A DNA stretch of 64,000 bases, taken from NCBI RefSeq assembly GCF_000173415.1, contig NZ_ABXW01000070.1:62001-126000 (forward strand), in the 5' to 3' direction. Within the stretch, counting starts at the first letter, position 1, and each line of letters opens with the position of its first letter. Shown piece by piece: positions 10,008 to 19,313 of this stretch. Below the pieces are notes generated by a model that made no database searches, was not told the DNA's origin, and saw only the letters and a list, made by a program, of their open reading frames with translations. The position numbers were made by a program, and so were the translations under genes. The DNA is from Providencia alcalifaciens DSM 30120 (GTDB lineage: Bacteria > Pseudomonadota > Gammaproteobacteria > Enterobacterales > Enterobacteriaceae).

Positions 10008-10828
10008 TGGAGAATTCCCATAGTAAAATTGTAGTTTTGATGAGTGTCTATAAAAATGATAGTTATGATAACTTTATGAGTGCACTGGATAGCATATTAC
10101 ATCAGTCAGAACCATCCGACTTAGTTATATTTTTAGATGGACCAGTAGCCCCGACTATAAAAAATGAGATAGAAAAACTTGAAACTGAACCTTCTGTTAA
10201 AGTTCTACAATCAAATAAAAGTTATGGATTAGCTAAAGCTTTAAATGTAATGATAGATTATTGTTTGAAATATGACTACCAATATATAGCCAGAATGGAT
10301 AGTGATGATATATCTCTCCCTGAAAGGTTATTCTTACAAAAAACTTTTTTAGATAATAATCCTAATGTTGATATCCTCGGCACAGGTTGTGAAGAATTTG
10401 GTACATCATACTCTCTTACTGAAAAAAGGCTTCCGTCAGAACACAATGATTTAATTAATTTTAGTATAACTCGTTGCCCATTTATACACCCATCCGTAAT
10501 GTTCAGACGTAAAGTTTTTGAAGATGGAAACCGCTACCCAACACATACCTGCTTTACTGAAGATATGGCATTCTGGTTAGAGTTATTATATAAAAATTAT
10601 AAGTTCCACAATTTACCCGATGTCTTATTAAAATATCGACTAGAAAAAAACACAATGAGTCGTAGAGCTGGTTTATCTAAAGCAAAAAGTGAAGTTTCAC
10701 TACGCCTTGGTTATATGTTCTTACTGAACAAGTTCAGTTTTAAAAATTTAATTTTTATCTACAGCCGTTATTTTTTCCATTTGCTCCCACCAAAACTAAT
10801 GAGTCTAGCGTATAAATATTTACGATAG
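10004..10828 (+). CDS. Glycosyltransferase family 2
   Basis: A 274-residue GT-A transferase, the last gene of the O-antigen run. Visible motifs are VVLMSVYKNDS at the N-terminus, FLDGPV, and ARMDSDD near residue 97 as the metal-binding DxD, followed by LPERL and HPSVMFRR, all typical of GT2 enzymes acting in O-antigen synthesis. ATG 10004 overlaps the previous stop (ATGA); a second ATG at 10007 is an alternative start. The sugar transferred cannot be predicted. The 97 bases after it, before galE, are A+T-rich and probably hold the galE promoter, which I could not place. Confidence 0.85.
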   Translation: MMENSHSKIVVLMSVYKNDSYDNFMSALDSILHQSEPSDLVIFLDGPVAPTIKNEIEKLETEPSVKVLQSNKSYGLAKALNVMIDYCLKYDYQYIARMDSDDISLPERLFLQKTFLDNNPNVDILGTGCEEFGTSYSLTEKRLPSEHNDLINFSITRCPFIHPSVMFRRKVFEDGNRYPTHTCFTEDMAFWLELLYKNYKFHNLPDVLLKYRLEKNTMSRRAGLSKAKSEVSLRLGYMFLLNKFSFKNLIFIYSRYFFHLLPPKLMSLAYKYLR

Positions 10829-10925
10829 TTTTTATTATTCCATTGAGTCTATTATTTAATTATTCACATATTAAAATGACATTTCCTAATTTTATATTAA
10901 AGTTAATAATTGACAGGATGCAATC

Positions 10926-11951
10926 ATGAGTAGTTCTTGTGTATTAGTCACCGGCGGTCTTGGCTATATTGGTAGCCATACCTGCGTACAAATGATCCAG
11001 CAAGGTATTCAGCCGATCATTTTAGATAACCTCCACAATGCTAACCTTGAAGTATTGAACCGCATTGAAACCATCACGGGAACTAAACCGACGTTTTATC
11101 AAGGTGATGTTCGTGATAAAGCCGTACTTGATGCCATTTTTGCACAGCATACGATTAGTTCTGTGATCCACTTTGCGGGTTTAAAAGCGGTAGGCGAATC
11201 GGTTGAAAAACCGATTGAATACTATGATGTGAATGTGAATGGCACCTTAGTTTTAGTCCAAAGCATGCGTCAGGCGGGTGTTAAGAGCTTAATATTCAGC
11301 TCATCTGCAACGGTATATGGTGAACCTGAACATACCCCGTTAACTGAAGAATCCTCCGTAGGAAACACCAACAGCCCATATGGCACGAGCAAATATATGG
11401 TTGAGCGTATTTTAACTGACCTCAGTATCTCTGATAGCGAATGGTCCATTTCCTTACTACGCTACTTCAACCCAGTTGGCGCGCATAACTCCGGTTTGAT
11501 GGGTGAAGACCCGAATGGAATCCCGAATAACCTCACGCCATTTATTGCACAAGTGGCAGTAGGTCGTCGTAAAGAACTTGCCGTATTCGGCGGAGATTAC
11601 GCAACCAAAGACGGTACTGGCGTCCGCGATTATATCCACGTTATGGATTTAGCTGATGGACATATTGCTGCATTAAATCATATGAATCAGGGTTCTGGGC
11701 TTTATATCTACAATTTGGGTACCGGTACTGGAACAAGTGTGCTAGAAGTTATCGCTGCTTTTGAAAAGGCAGTAGGTAAACCAATTCCTTATAAAATAGC
11801 AGAGCGTCGTGCGGGAGATATCGCTGAATATTGGTCAACGCCAGCAAAAGCAGAACGTGAGCTTGGTTGGAAAGCGAAATATTCTATTCAAGATATGGCT
11901 GATGATGTATGGCGCTGGCAATCCATGAATCCAAATGGTTATCAAAGCTAA
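10926..11951 (+). CDS. galE: UDP-glucose 4-epimerase
   Basis: Interconverts UDP-Glc and UDP-Gal (possibly also the N-acetyl forms) with bound NAD, supplying galactose-type donors. The 341-residue SDR protein has the GGLGYIGSH dinucleotide motif at residues 10-18, SSSATVYGEP near 124-133 and the catalytic YGTSK (Tyr/Lys about 149-153), then GVRDYIHVMDLADGH. ATG 10926 has AGGA eight bases upstream. Base composition is clearly richer in G+C than in the preceding O-antigen genes, so it belongs to the conserved flank. It ends in a strong terminator. Confidence 0.93.
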   Translation: MSSSCVLVTGGLGYIGSHTCVQMIQQGIQPIILDNLHNANLEVLNRIETITGTKPTFYQGDVRDKAVLDAIFAQHTISSVIHFAGLKAVGESVEKPIEYYDVNVNGTLVLVQSMRQAGVKSLIFSSSATVYGEPEHTPLTEESSVGNTNSPYGTSKYMVERILTDLSISDSEWSISLLRYFNPVGAHNSGLMGEDPNGIPNNLTPFIAQVAVGRRKELAVFGGDYATKDGTGVRDYIHVMDLADGHIAALNHMNQGSGLYIYNLGTGTGTSVLEVIAAFEKAVGKPIPYKIAERRAGDIAEYWSTPAKAERELGWKAKYSIQDMADDVWRWQSMNPNGYQS

Positions 11952-11975
11952 GTAACATTTATTTTGTAATAATCA

Positions 11976-12000
11976 GGCGAGCACTCAGCTCGCCTTTTTT
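11976..12000 (+). terminator. Rho-independent terminator after galE
   Basis: Stem GGCGAGC (11976-11982) and GCTCGCC (11988-11994) with loop ACTCA, followed directly by six T. It closes the O-antigen/galE unit. The same seven-base stem is used after wzc. Confidence 0.9.
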
Positions 12001-12307
12001 ATATTTAAAAATCCCCCTTCTATACCCCCCGTTCGAACTCTCTTCCTTAACTCTCTTTTCCTCTAAAAATAACGCTCTGATATTTAAATAAAGTCTTAAA
12101 AATAATTCCATTCTCGTCATTACACAAAAACATCCAAAAAATCAATAACCTTTTTTATTCTATTATATTTTTATATAAGTGGATTTTTCAGACAAAATAT
12201 TTGAATATCAATTAAGAATTAAATTATTATGCCAGCCAGAATTATATGTTTGTGTAACTTCAATGTCTGAAATGCACGATTTCCTATCCTGATTTAGGGC
12301 GATTACC
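12001..12307 (+). promoter_or_regulatory. Intergenic leader of wza-wzb-wzc (no defined site)
   Basis: About 300 bases without a credible gene. The first part is pyrimidine-rich on the + strand, the rest A+T-rich with a short palindrome (TTATAT / ATATAA, 12163-12178). TAAGAATT at 12213-12220 resembles one half of an RcsAB box, but the other half is not convincing. No JUMPStart/ops element (GGCGGTAG) was seen. The region must carry the wza promoter because the galE terminator lies upstream. Confidence 0.4.
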
Positions 12308-13456
12308 ATGTTGATTAAATACCTTATTCCTATAGCAGCCAGCGCGCTCATTGCTGGGTGCCAAATCGTCCCTGGAACGTATATTTCCACATCAGAAAAA
12401 ACCATTATTAACACTGGCAAACATGACATTAATACGCTTGTGGATATCTACCCTATCTCCCCACAGTTGCTAAATGAAATGCAGGTCTTCCCTGTGATCG
12501 CAAAGCCAAATCCACAACTGGAAAAACAATTAGCCACTTATGACTATCGAGTTGGCGTTGGCGATGTATTGGCCATTACGGTTTGGGGTCACCCCGAGCT
12601 CACCATCCCTGCGGGTTCTTATCGCAGCGCAGCTGATTCCGGAAATTGGGTTCACTCCGATGGCACAATGTATTATCCCTATATTGGAAAAGTATCCGTT
12701 ATCGGAAAAACAATTAGTGAAATACGAAAATTAGTGAGCCTCCGACTCGCCGCCTATATTGAAACACCGCAAGTTGATGTCAGTATTGCGGCATTTCGCT
12801 CACAAAAAATGTATGTTTCTGGTGAGGTCATCAAGGCGGGAGCGCTTCCCATCACAAATATACCGCTAACCCTCTTAGAGGCATTCAATACGGCAGGTGG
12901 ACTCACTGAAAACGCAGATTGGAATAACGTGGTGCTTACCCGTAACGGCAAAGAAATCAAGATCTCACTGCAATCCTTAGTTCAGTATGGCGACCTAACT
13001 CAGAACCACTTAATGCAGCCCAATGATGTACTATATGTGCCCCGCAATGATGCACAAAAAGTATTTGTGATGGGAGAAGTCGAACAACCAGCGACCCTGA
13101 CGATCGACCGTGCAGGCATGAGTATTACCGAGGCACTCAGTAAATCCAGTGGACTCAATCAAACAACAGCAAGTGCGACCGGTATATTTGTGATTCGCCC
13201 TATTAATAAGCAAGTACCGAATAATCATATGCCAAATGAGCTACCGCCTCAAAAAATAGCGGTTATTTATCAGCTAGATCTATCCGATGCGACCGCATTA
13301 GTGATGGGAACCAAATTTAAATTACAGCCTTATGACCTTGTTTATGTGACCGCAGCGCCTATAGTTCGCTGGAACCGTTTAATTACCCAACTCTTGCCAA
13401 CCATCACGTCATACAACCTGTTAACCGAAAGTACTAAGCGTATTTATAACTGGTAA
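12308..13456 (+). CDS. wza: Outer-membrane polysaccharide export lipoprotein Wza
   Basis: Forms the outer-membrane export channel for high-molecular-weight polysaccharide. The 382-residue precursor begins with a lipoprotein signal peptide and lipobox LIAGC with Cys18. It continues with the Poly_export domain (YDYRVGVGDVLAITVWGHPEL, about residues 78-98) and SLBB repeats (about 165-210 and 248-285), and ends in an aromatic-containing segment that in E. coli Wza forms the outer-membrane helix barrel. It is followed five bases later by wzb. Its presence beside an O-antigen cluster rather than a dedicated capsule cluster suggests O-antigen capsule or another surface polymer; that is inference. 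Confidence 0.92.
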   Translation: MLIKYLIPIAASALIAGCQIVPGTYISTSEKTIINTGKHDINTLVDIYPISPQLLNEMQVFPVIAKPNPQLEKQLATYDYRVGVGDVLAITVWGHPELTIPAGSYRSAADSGNWVHSDGTMYYPYIGKVSVIGKTISEIRKLVSLRLAAYIETPQVDVSIAAFRSQKMYVSGEVIKAGALPITNIPLTLLEAFNTAGGLTENADWNNVVLTRNGKEIKISLQSLVQYGDLTQNHLMQPNDVLYVPRNDAQKVFVMGEVEQPATLTIDRAGMSITEALSKSSGLNQTTASATGIFVIRPINKQVPNNHMPNELPPQKIAVIYQLDLSDATALVMGTKFKLQPYDLVYVTAAPIVRWNRLITQLLPTITSYNLLTESTKRIYNW

Positions 13457-13461
13457 TACCT

Positions 13462-13890
13462 ATGTTCAATAATATCCTTATTATATGCATGGGTAATATC
13501 TGCCGTTCCCCCACTGGAGAACGCTTAATGCGGTCGTTTTTCCCTCAAAAAATGATTCATTCCGTCGGCTTTATCGCGCCACTGAACAAACCTGCGGATA
13601 ACAATGCTATCCGTATTGCTAAAAACCATAATCTCTCTTTAGAGGGGCATTATTCTCGCCGTTTAACTGAACCCCTATGCCAATCAGCAGACTTAATCCT
13701 TGTGATGGAAAACCACCATATCCAAAAACTCTATCAGCAGTTTCCGCAAACTCGCGGTAAAGTCATGCTATTCGGTGAATGGCTAAACAAATCTGAAATT
13801 CCCGATCCTTATAAACATAGTGATGAGATGTTTGAACATGTTTATCAACTTATGGAACAAGCGGCCAGTTCCTGGCAAGGGAAAATTTAA
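13462..13890 (+). CDS. wzb: Low-molecular-weight protein-tyrosine phosphatase Wzb
   Basis: Dephosphorylates the Wzc autokinase and so cycles polysaccharide export. The 142-residue protein has the P-loop CMGNICRS with catalytic Cys9 and Arg15 at the N-terminus and the general-acid Asp in PDPYKHSD (Asp115). It lies between wza and wzc with short gaps (5 and 27 bases), a typical wza-wzb-wzc operon. Confidence 0.93.
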   Translation: MFNNILIICMGNICRSPTGERLMRSFFPQKMIHSVGFIAPLNKPADNNAIRIAKNHNLSLEGHYSRRLTEPLCQSADLILVMENHHIQKLYQQFPQTRGKVMLFGEWLNKSEIPDPYKHSDEMFEHVYQLMEQAASSWQGKI

Positions 13891-13917
13891 TTTTTAACTG
13901 ATGGCAAAACTAACATA

Positions 13918-15999
13918 ATGATAAATAAAGAAAAAAACCAATCGCTAAATGCAGATGAAATCGACCTTCTCGCCTTATTTAAAGCATTACAATTCAATTA
14001 TTTAACAATAAGTATTTCGACTGTTATTTTTATATTCATTGCAGGAATATACTGTTTTATGGCTGCCCCCATCTATCAAGCTAATGCCACGCTGCAATAT
14101 GACAAAGCCAACCAAGCATCATTATTAGATCAAATGAATGACGTGATGCCCTTCGGCAGTCATGCAAATCCGGTAGAATCAGAAGTTGAAGTGATAAAAT
14201 CCCGCATGGTTTTAGGTAAAACAGTCTCAGACCTTAATTTGGATATTCAAATATCACCATCAGGGCTGTTGCCTAAACTGAGCAGAAATACAATCGCCAT
14301 CGATATTGGGCAATATTATTTACCCTCTAGCTTAATGGATCAGCCAGCAACACTAACGTATCTCAATGAACATCAATATACTTTGGCTATTGCAGGGGAA
14401 ACTTATCACGGCAAAATTGGCTTCCCCATCGAGCAACAGGGTATTCGCCTATTAGTGAATTCATTCATGGCAGAAACGGGAGATAAACTGACCCTGATAA
14501 AAAATGATCGGTTTTCCACTATCGAAAATTTGCGTAGCCGTATCAGCGTTAATGAGCTTGGAAAAAGTACTGGAATCATTAATCTATCGATTAAGGGACT
14601 CAATAAGCAAGAAAACACCAAAATACTGGATAGCATTATTCAAAATTATATCGATCAAAATATAGAGCATAAGAAAAAAGCCACTGATAACTCGTTGGTC
14701 TTTTTAGAGAATTATTTGCCCCAAATAAAAAGTAAGCTTGACCATTATGAAAATCAATTAAATGCTTTTCGTAAAAAAAATGAGTCTATTGACCTCTCTT
14801 TAGAAGCGAAATCCGCACTTGAAAGCGCATTACAAATAGAAGAAAAACTCAACGAGCTGACATTTAAAGAAGTGGAAATTCAACAGTTATATACCCGTAA
14901 TCACCCTGCTTACCAATCCTTGATAGATAAACGCCAAACATTACTACTCGAAAAAGAACGTATCAGTAAAAATATCCAACAGCTGCCAAATACTCAGCAA
15001 CAGATTGTTCGGCTAACTCGAGATGTTGAATCTGAGCAAGCAATTTATAATCAATTGGTTGCGAAGCAACAAGAGCTCAGTGTACTCAATGCTGGGATAA
15101 CCTCTAACATGCGCATCATTGACCCGGCAGAATCGCAGCCCGCGCCTATTGCGCCGAAAAAAACCTTAATTATGGCTTTAGCATCCATTCTAGGTTTCAT
15201 TGTCGGTAGCGGTTATGTGCTCGCCAAGGAATGCCTGAATAATAAAATTAAAAATTCTGAAGATATCGAAGCGCTCGGTGTTCAGGTTTATGCAGCCATT
15301 CCATTTTCTTTTGATGAAAAAAGATTACAGTCTAATCAACATCGAAAGCCATTAGCGATTGAAAATCCATGCGATCTTGCAATAGAAGCCATCCGTTCAT
15401 TAAGAACGAGCATCTATTTTTCAGTCATGAACCAAAACAATAACATTGTCATGCTGACTAGCGCGTCGCCCAACATTGGCAAAAGCTTCATTGCTTCAAA
15501 TATCGCTGTTGTCCTGGCAAATGCAGGTAAAAAAATTCTGCTTATTGATGCCGACTTACGTAAGGGCCATATCCATAAAACTTTTGGCTTAGAAAATAAA
15601 TCGGGGCTTTCAGAGTTCTTATCTCAACACAATCCTGACCCAATCATTATTCATAAACAAGTTATTGATAATTTGGATATTATAAGCCGAGGAAAGAGTG
15701 TTTCTCACTCTTCAGAGCTCCTCATGAGTGAACAATTTAAACATTTATTGGACTCTCTTAAGCATCAATATGACATGGTACTGCTTGATACGGCGCCTAT
15801 TTTTGCAGTAACCGATCCTGCAATTATTGGTAAATATGCGGGAACCTCGCTTCTAATTGCACATTATGATGTCAGTACCGTGAAAGAGATCGAACGTGCT
15901 CTTAAACATTTCGCTCAAAATAATATTGAGATTACAGGTGCAATCCTTAATGGTATTCACAAGAAATCAGAGGATTATCGCTATGTTTACCAGTATTAA
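13918..15999 (+). CDS. wzc: Tyrosine autokinase and chain-length regulator Wzc
   Basis: Inner-membrane polysaccharide co-polymerase with a cytoplasmic tyrosine kinase domain. Of 693 residues, the N-terminal part holds the Wzz domain with a first membrane span (about 33-53), followed by a periplasmic coiled-coil region and a second span near 415-435. The kinase has the BY-kinase Walker A ASPNIGKS (Lys522), Walker A' LLIDADLRKG and Walker B VLLDTAP. The C-terminus ends in a tyrosine cluster (YRYVYQY) that is the autophosphorylation target in the family. No separate wzz gene is present in the window, so this Wzz-domain protein may be the only local chain-length determinant. Confidence 0.93.
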   Translation: MINKEKNQSLNADEIDLLALFKALQFNYLTISISTVIFIFIAGIYCFMAAPIYQANATLQYDKANQASLLDQMNDVMPFGSHANPVESEVEVIKSRMVLGKTVSDLNLDIQISPSGLLPKLSRNTIAIDIGQYYLPSSLMDQPATLTYLNEHQYTLAIAGETYHGKIGFPIEQQGIRLLVNSFMAETGDKLTLIKNDRFSTIENLRSRISVNELGKSTGIINLSIKGLNKQENTKILDSIIQNYIDQNIEHKKKATDNSLVFLENYLPQIKSKLDHYENQLNAFRKKNESIDLSLEAKSALESALQIEEKLNELTFKEVEIQQLYTRNHPAYQSLIDKRQTLLLEKERISKNIQQLPNTQQQIVRLTRDVESEQAIYNQLVAKQQELSVLNAGITSNMRIIDPAESQPAPIAPKKTLIMALASILGFIVGSGYVLAKECLNNKIKNSEDIEALGVQVYAAIPFSFDEKRLQSNQHRKPLAIENPCDLAIEAIRSLRTSIYFSVMNQNNNIVMLTSASPNIGKSFIASNIAVVLANAGKKILLIDADLRKGHIHKTFGLENKSGLSEFLSQHNPDPIIIHKQVIDNLDIISRGKSVSHSSELLMSEQFKHLLDSLKHQYDMVLLDTAPIFAVTDPAIIGKYAGTSLLIAHYDVSTVKEIERALKHFAQNNIEITGAILNGIHKKSEDYRYVYQY

Positions 16000-16005
16000 T
16001 GGGAT

Positions 16006-16029
16006 GGCGAGCGATTAGCTCGCCTTTTT
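16006..16029 (+). terminator. Rho-independent terminator after wzc
   Basis: Stem GGCGAGC (16006-16012) and GCTCGCC (16018-16024), loop GATTA, then five T. Identical stem to the galE terminator, with a different loop. Confidence 0.88.
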
Positions 16030-16143
16030 ATACCCTCAAATTATTCCGTTTCACCCTCGTGCCATGCAATAGATGCATCTTTCCAAATTTGCGCGTAAAC
16101 TCTGCATCATCTTTTTTCATCTAGACCAATAGCCATTAACGTT

Positions 16144-16647
16144 ATGCCACATATTGTTTTATTCGAACCTGAAATCCCACCCAATACGGGCAACATCATC
16201 CGCTTATGTGCTAATACAGGTTTTAGCTTACATCTTATTCACCCGCTGGGTTTTACTTGGGATGACAAACGCTTGCGCCGCGCAGGACTCGATTACAGTG
16301 AGTTTGCGGACATCAAACATCACCATGATTATTATGCATTCTTAGAAAGTGAAGGGTTAAATCCTGATAATAATCAGTCGCCAACAGGCGCTCGTGTGTT
16401 TGCGTTGACAACCAAAGGTAAACCGAGCCACAGCAATGTGAGCTATCGGGAAGATGATTATTTGATGTTTGGACCAGAAACTCGTGGCTTGCCGCCTTAT
16501 GTTCTCGACAATATGCCAATCGAGCAGAAAATTCGTATCCCGATGCTAGCTGAAAGCCGCAGTATGAATCTTTCTAACTCAGTTGCCGTTGTGGTATTCG
16601 AAACTTGGCGCCAGCTTGGATATCCGGGTGCGCTGCTGAAAGACTAA
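16144..16647 (+). CDS. trmL: tRNA (cytidine/uridine-2'-O-)-methyltransferase TrmL
   Basis: SPOUT-family enzyme (formerly YibK) that 2'-O-methylates the wobble base of tRNA-Leu isoacceptors using S-adenosylmethionine. The knot-forming motifs are clear: [14 protein letters not shown] at residues 8-21, FGPETRGLP, and the C-terminal [15 protein letters not shown]. At 167 residues it is about ten longer than E. coli TrmL because of an insert near residues 69-84. It marks the right edge of the O-antigen/wza region and has its own terminator. Confidence 0.94.
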   Translation: MPHIVLFEPEIPPNTGNIIRLCANTGFSLHLIHPLGFTWDDKRLRRAGLDYSEFADIKHHHDYYAFLESEGLNPDNNQSPTGARVFALTTKGKPSHSNVSYREDDYLMFGPETRGLPPYVLDNMPIEQKIRIPMLAESRSMNLSNSVAVVVFETWRQLGYPGALLKD

Positions 16648-16653
16648 AACAAC

Positions 16654-16683
16654 AAAGGAGCTGGTTAAGCTCCTTTGGTTTTT
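16654..16683 (+). terminator. Rho-independent terminator after trmL
   Basis: Nine-base stem AAAGGAGCT (16654-16662) and AGCTCCTTT (16668-16676), loop GGTTA, followed by GG and a T-run. Confidence 0.85.
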
Positions 16684-16699
16684 AATCTTAATATGACGC

Positions 16700-16882
16700 C
16701 TAATTCTCTATTTCAATATTACGGACATCAGTTAATCCATCTGAATGGCTATTATACTGATCGAGATTTTTAAGCAAGTCTACTTCTAAAAGGACAGGTG
16801 AATGTTTCTTACTTAGCTGAGAATAGCGGCACCTAAGTAGCTCAACAAACCGAATTGAGCTCGAGCCCTGAATTTTTTTCAC
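16700..16882 (-). CDS. Small hypothetical protein downstream of cysE
   Basis: A 60-codon frame on the cysE strand with a GTG start (16882) three bases after the cysE stop. The product is polar, without a signal peptide, membrane span or motif I recognise, and the ribosome-binding site is weak. Close spacing could allow translational coupling to cysE, but chance cannot be excluded for a frame of this size. Confidence 0.3.
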   Translation of the reverse strand: MKKIQGSSSIRFVELLRCRYSQLSKKHSPVLLEVDLLKNLDQYNSHSDGLTDVRNIEIEN

Positions 16883-16885
16883 CAG

Positions 16886-17707
16886 CTAGATCCCATCCCC
16901 GCTTTCAAAACCATCAACGTTACCATTAAAGTTTTGATCCATCTCTAGCGATGGCTTATCGCTTGTTGGCTTACCAACAATACGAGCAGGAACGCCCGCC
17001 ACTGTCGTATGAGGAGGAACGGGATGTAATACCACAGAGCCAGCGCCAATTTTCGCGCCACGACCAATTTCAATATTGCCCAGAATTTTAGCGCCAGCGC
17101 CAATCATCACCCCTTCACGTACTTTAGGATGACGGTCGCCACAGGTTTTACCGGTACCGCCTAGTGTAACAGACTGAAGAATAGACACATCATTTTCGAC
17201 AATCGCCGTCTCACCAATCACAATTCCTGTCGCATGGTCGAGCATAATTCCGCAACCAATTTGTGCAGCAGGATGAATATCAACACCAAAAGAAACTGAA
17301 ATTTGGTTTTGTAAGTAGACCGCAAGTGCCTTACGACCTTCTCCCCATAACCAATGCCCAATACGGTAGGCTTGTAAGGCGTGAAAGCCTTTTAAATACA
17401 ACAGAGGAGTCGAGTACTTATCAACCGCGGGGTCACGTAAACGTACCGCAGAAAGATCCATCGCCGCAGAAAAAATCATTTGCTCATCATTGCGGTAAGC
17501 TTCTTCTACGATCTCACGAACTTCGATTGCAGGCATAATGGGGGAACTAAGCTTATTTGCCAACATATAGCTAAGCGCGCTACCTAAATTATCATGCTTT
17601 AGTAATGTCGCGTTAAAAAAACTGGCGAGTAAGGGCTCACAGTCAGCAAGCGCCTTGGCTTCTTCCTTAATGTAACCCCAAATTCTATCCAATTCTTCAC
17701 GCGACAT
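16886..17707 (-). CDS. cysE: Serine O-acetyltransferase
   Basis: Acetylates serine to O-acetylserine, the entry step of cysteine synthesis. The 273-residue length equals E. coli CysE. An alpha-helical N-terminal domain is followed by the left-handed beta-helix with DHATGIVIGETA (catalytic Asp-His) and GDRHPKV, and the C-terminal tail ends in Ile as required for docking to cysteine synthase. It follows gpsA on the same strand with a 34-base gap, the conserved secB-gpsA-cysE order. Confidence 0.96.
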   Translation of the reverse strand: MSREELDRIWGYIKEEAKALADCEPLLASFFNATLLKHDNLGSALSYMLANKLSSPIMPAIEVREIVEEAYRNDEQMIFSAAMDLSAVRLRDPAVDKYSTPLLYLKGFHALQAYRIGHWLWGEGRKALAVYLQNQISVSFGVDIHPAAQIGCGIMLDHATGIVIGETAIVENDVSILQSVTLGGTGKTCGDRHPKVREGVMIGAGAKILGNIEIGRGAKIGAGSVVLHPVPPHTTVAGVPARIVGKPTSDKPSLEMDQNFNGNVDGFESGDGI

Positions 17708-17741
17708 AATGGCTCTCTTCTATATTATTATTGGCTTATTA

Positions 17742-18770
17742 TTAGCTTGGTAATTTAGGCATATCCGCAATTTCATCTTTAGTTGCCCGACCTAACAGCG
17801 CTTGGGAGGCTTCTAACACATTTTTATTGCAATAGAGGATTTGGTAGATTTGTTCTGTGATTGGCATTTCAACACCGGCACGTTCCGCAAGGGCTTTCAC
17901 CTCTTTGGTATTACGATAGCCTTCAACCACTTGCCCAATCTCTTTTTCCGCCTCTTCAACACTGACACCATTTCCTAGCATCATACCAAAACGGCGATTA
18001 CGAGATTGGTTATCCGTGCAGGTTAGCACTAAATCACCTAACCCAGCCATACCCATAAATGTTGAAGGGTCAGCGCCTAATGACACACCTAAGCGGCTCA
18101 TTTCAGCTAATCCACGCGTGATTAATGCTGTACGAGCATTTGCACCAAAGCCCATTCCATCCGAGATCCCAGCGCCAATCGCAATCACGTTTTTCACGGC
18201 ACCACCAAGCTGCACACCTATCATGTCTGGGTTTTTATAGACACGGAAGCTTTTGCCACAATGGAATAATTTTTGTAAATCATCACCAAACTGGCTATCA
18301 GATGCTGCCACTGAAATTGCAGTAGGAAGACCCGCCGCTAACTCTTTCGCAAACGTAGGTCCAGACAATACCGCCAGAGGAATTTCATTACCTAATACCT
18401 CACGCGCGACATCTTGCAACAAACGTCCAGTATCTCTCTCTAGCCCTTTGGTTGCCCAAATAATGCGGGAGCCCGCTTGCAGATACGGTTTGATTTGCTT
18501 CAGTACGTCACCAAATACATGGCTAGGCACTACAATCAAGATATTCAGGCTCGCTTCAACAGCACTTTTTAAGTCCGTCTCGAGAGATAAACTATCAGGG
18601 AAAGAAACGCCAGGCAAAAACGCCTGATTGCTACGTTCTTGGTTTAATTTGCGGATATGTGCAGGATCATGCCCCCACAGCACCACCTGATGACCATTAC
18701 GTGCAAGGGTAATGGCTAAAGCGGTGCCGTACGAGCCGGCACCGATCACTGTCATTGAAGCAGTATTCAT
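17742..18770 (-). CDS. gpsA: Glycerol-3-phosphate dehydrogenase [NAD(P)+]
   Basis: Reduces dihydroxyacetone phosphate to sn-glycerol-3-phosphate for phospholipid synthesis. The 342-residue protein has the Rossmann motif GAGSYGTA at residues 10-17, SGPTFAKE near the middle with the catalytic-region [13 protein letters not shown], and [12 protein letters not shown]. It lies nine bases after the secB stop, a conserved arrangement that suggests one transcript yibN-secB-gpsA-cysE. Confidence 0.96.
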   Translation of the reverse strand: MNTASMTVIGAGSYGTALAITLARNGHQVVLWGHDPAHIRKLNQERSNQAFLPGVSFPDSLSLETDLKSAVEASLNILIVVPSHVFGDVLKQIKPYLQAGSRIIWATKGLERDTGRLLQDVAREVLGNEIPLAVLSGPTFAKELAAGLPTAISVAASDSQFGDDLQKLFHCGKSFRVYKNPDMIGVQLGGAVKNVIAIGAGISDGMGFGANARTALITRGLAEMSRLGVSLGADPSTFMGMAGLGDLVLTCTDNQSRNRRFGMMLGNGVSVEEAEKEIGQVVEGYRNTKEVKALAERAGVEMPITEQIYQILYCNKNVLEASQALLGRATKDEIADMPKLPS

Positions 18771-18779
18771 TAAGCGACC

Positions 18780-19247
18780 TTATTGAACTTCAGGGTTCTG
18801 CGCTTGTTCACCTTGTTGCTGCTGTAAATAATTCATGAACAGTGCATCAAAGTTAACTGGCGCTAAGTTCAATTGTGGGAATGTACCGCGACCCACCATG
18901 TTAGTGATCGTTTCACGCGCATATGGGAACAGGATGTTCGGGCAGTATGCACCTAAGCAATGCGCCATTTGCGTTCCTTCGATACCATCGATAGAGAACA
19001 CGCCCGCTTGCTGAACTTCACACAAGAATGCAGTTTCTTCGCCCAATGTTGCAGTCGTTGTTACACGCAGAACAACTTCATATACGCCTTCAGCTAATTG
19101 AGTTGAAGAAGTATCTAAATCTAATTTGATCTCTGGCTGCCACTCTTTTTGAAAGATTTGAGGTGCATTAGGTGCTTCAAATGAAACGTCTTTTGCATAA
19201 ATACGTTGAATTTGAAATACCATTTCCGAGTTGTTTTGTTCTGACAT
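18780..19247 (-). CDS. secB: Protein-export chaperone SecB
   Basis: Tetrameric cytosolic chaperone that keeps preproteins unfolded and delivers them to SecA. The 155-residue protein shows the family's [16 protein letters not shown] segment at residues 13-28 and the later [11 protein letters not shown] motif, with an acidic C-terminal half. Length is the same as E. coli SecB. It is encoded between yibN and gpsA. Confidence 0.96.
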   Translation of the reverse strand: MSEQNNSEMVFQIQRIYAKDVSFEAPNAPQIFQKEWQPEIKLDLDTSSTQLAEGVYEVVLRVTTTATLGEETAFLCEVQQAGVFSIDGIEGTQMAHCLGAYCPNILFPYARETITNMVGRGTFPQLNLAPVNFDALFMNYLQQQQGEQAQNPEVQ

Positions 19248-19313
19248 AATAATTACCTTACTTCCATATTAGAGTTTCGAGATATATTCAGTTGCCGACA
19301 CCGCGCCGGATGA

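Noticed and set aside
12213-12226. RcsAB box before wza
   Set aside because: Only the left half (TAAGAAT) fits; the right half does not match.
18253-18627. 124-codon open frame antisense to gpsA
   Set aside because: Shadow of the well-conserved gpsA coding sequence; composition is that of an antisense frame.
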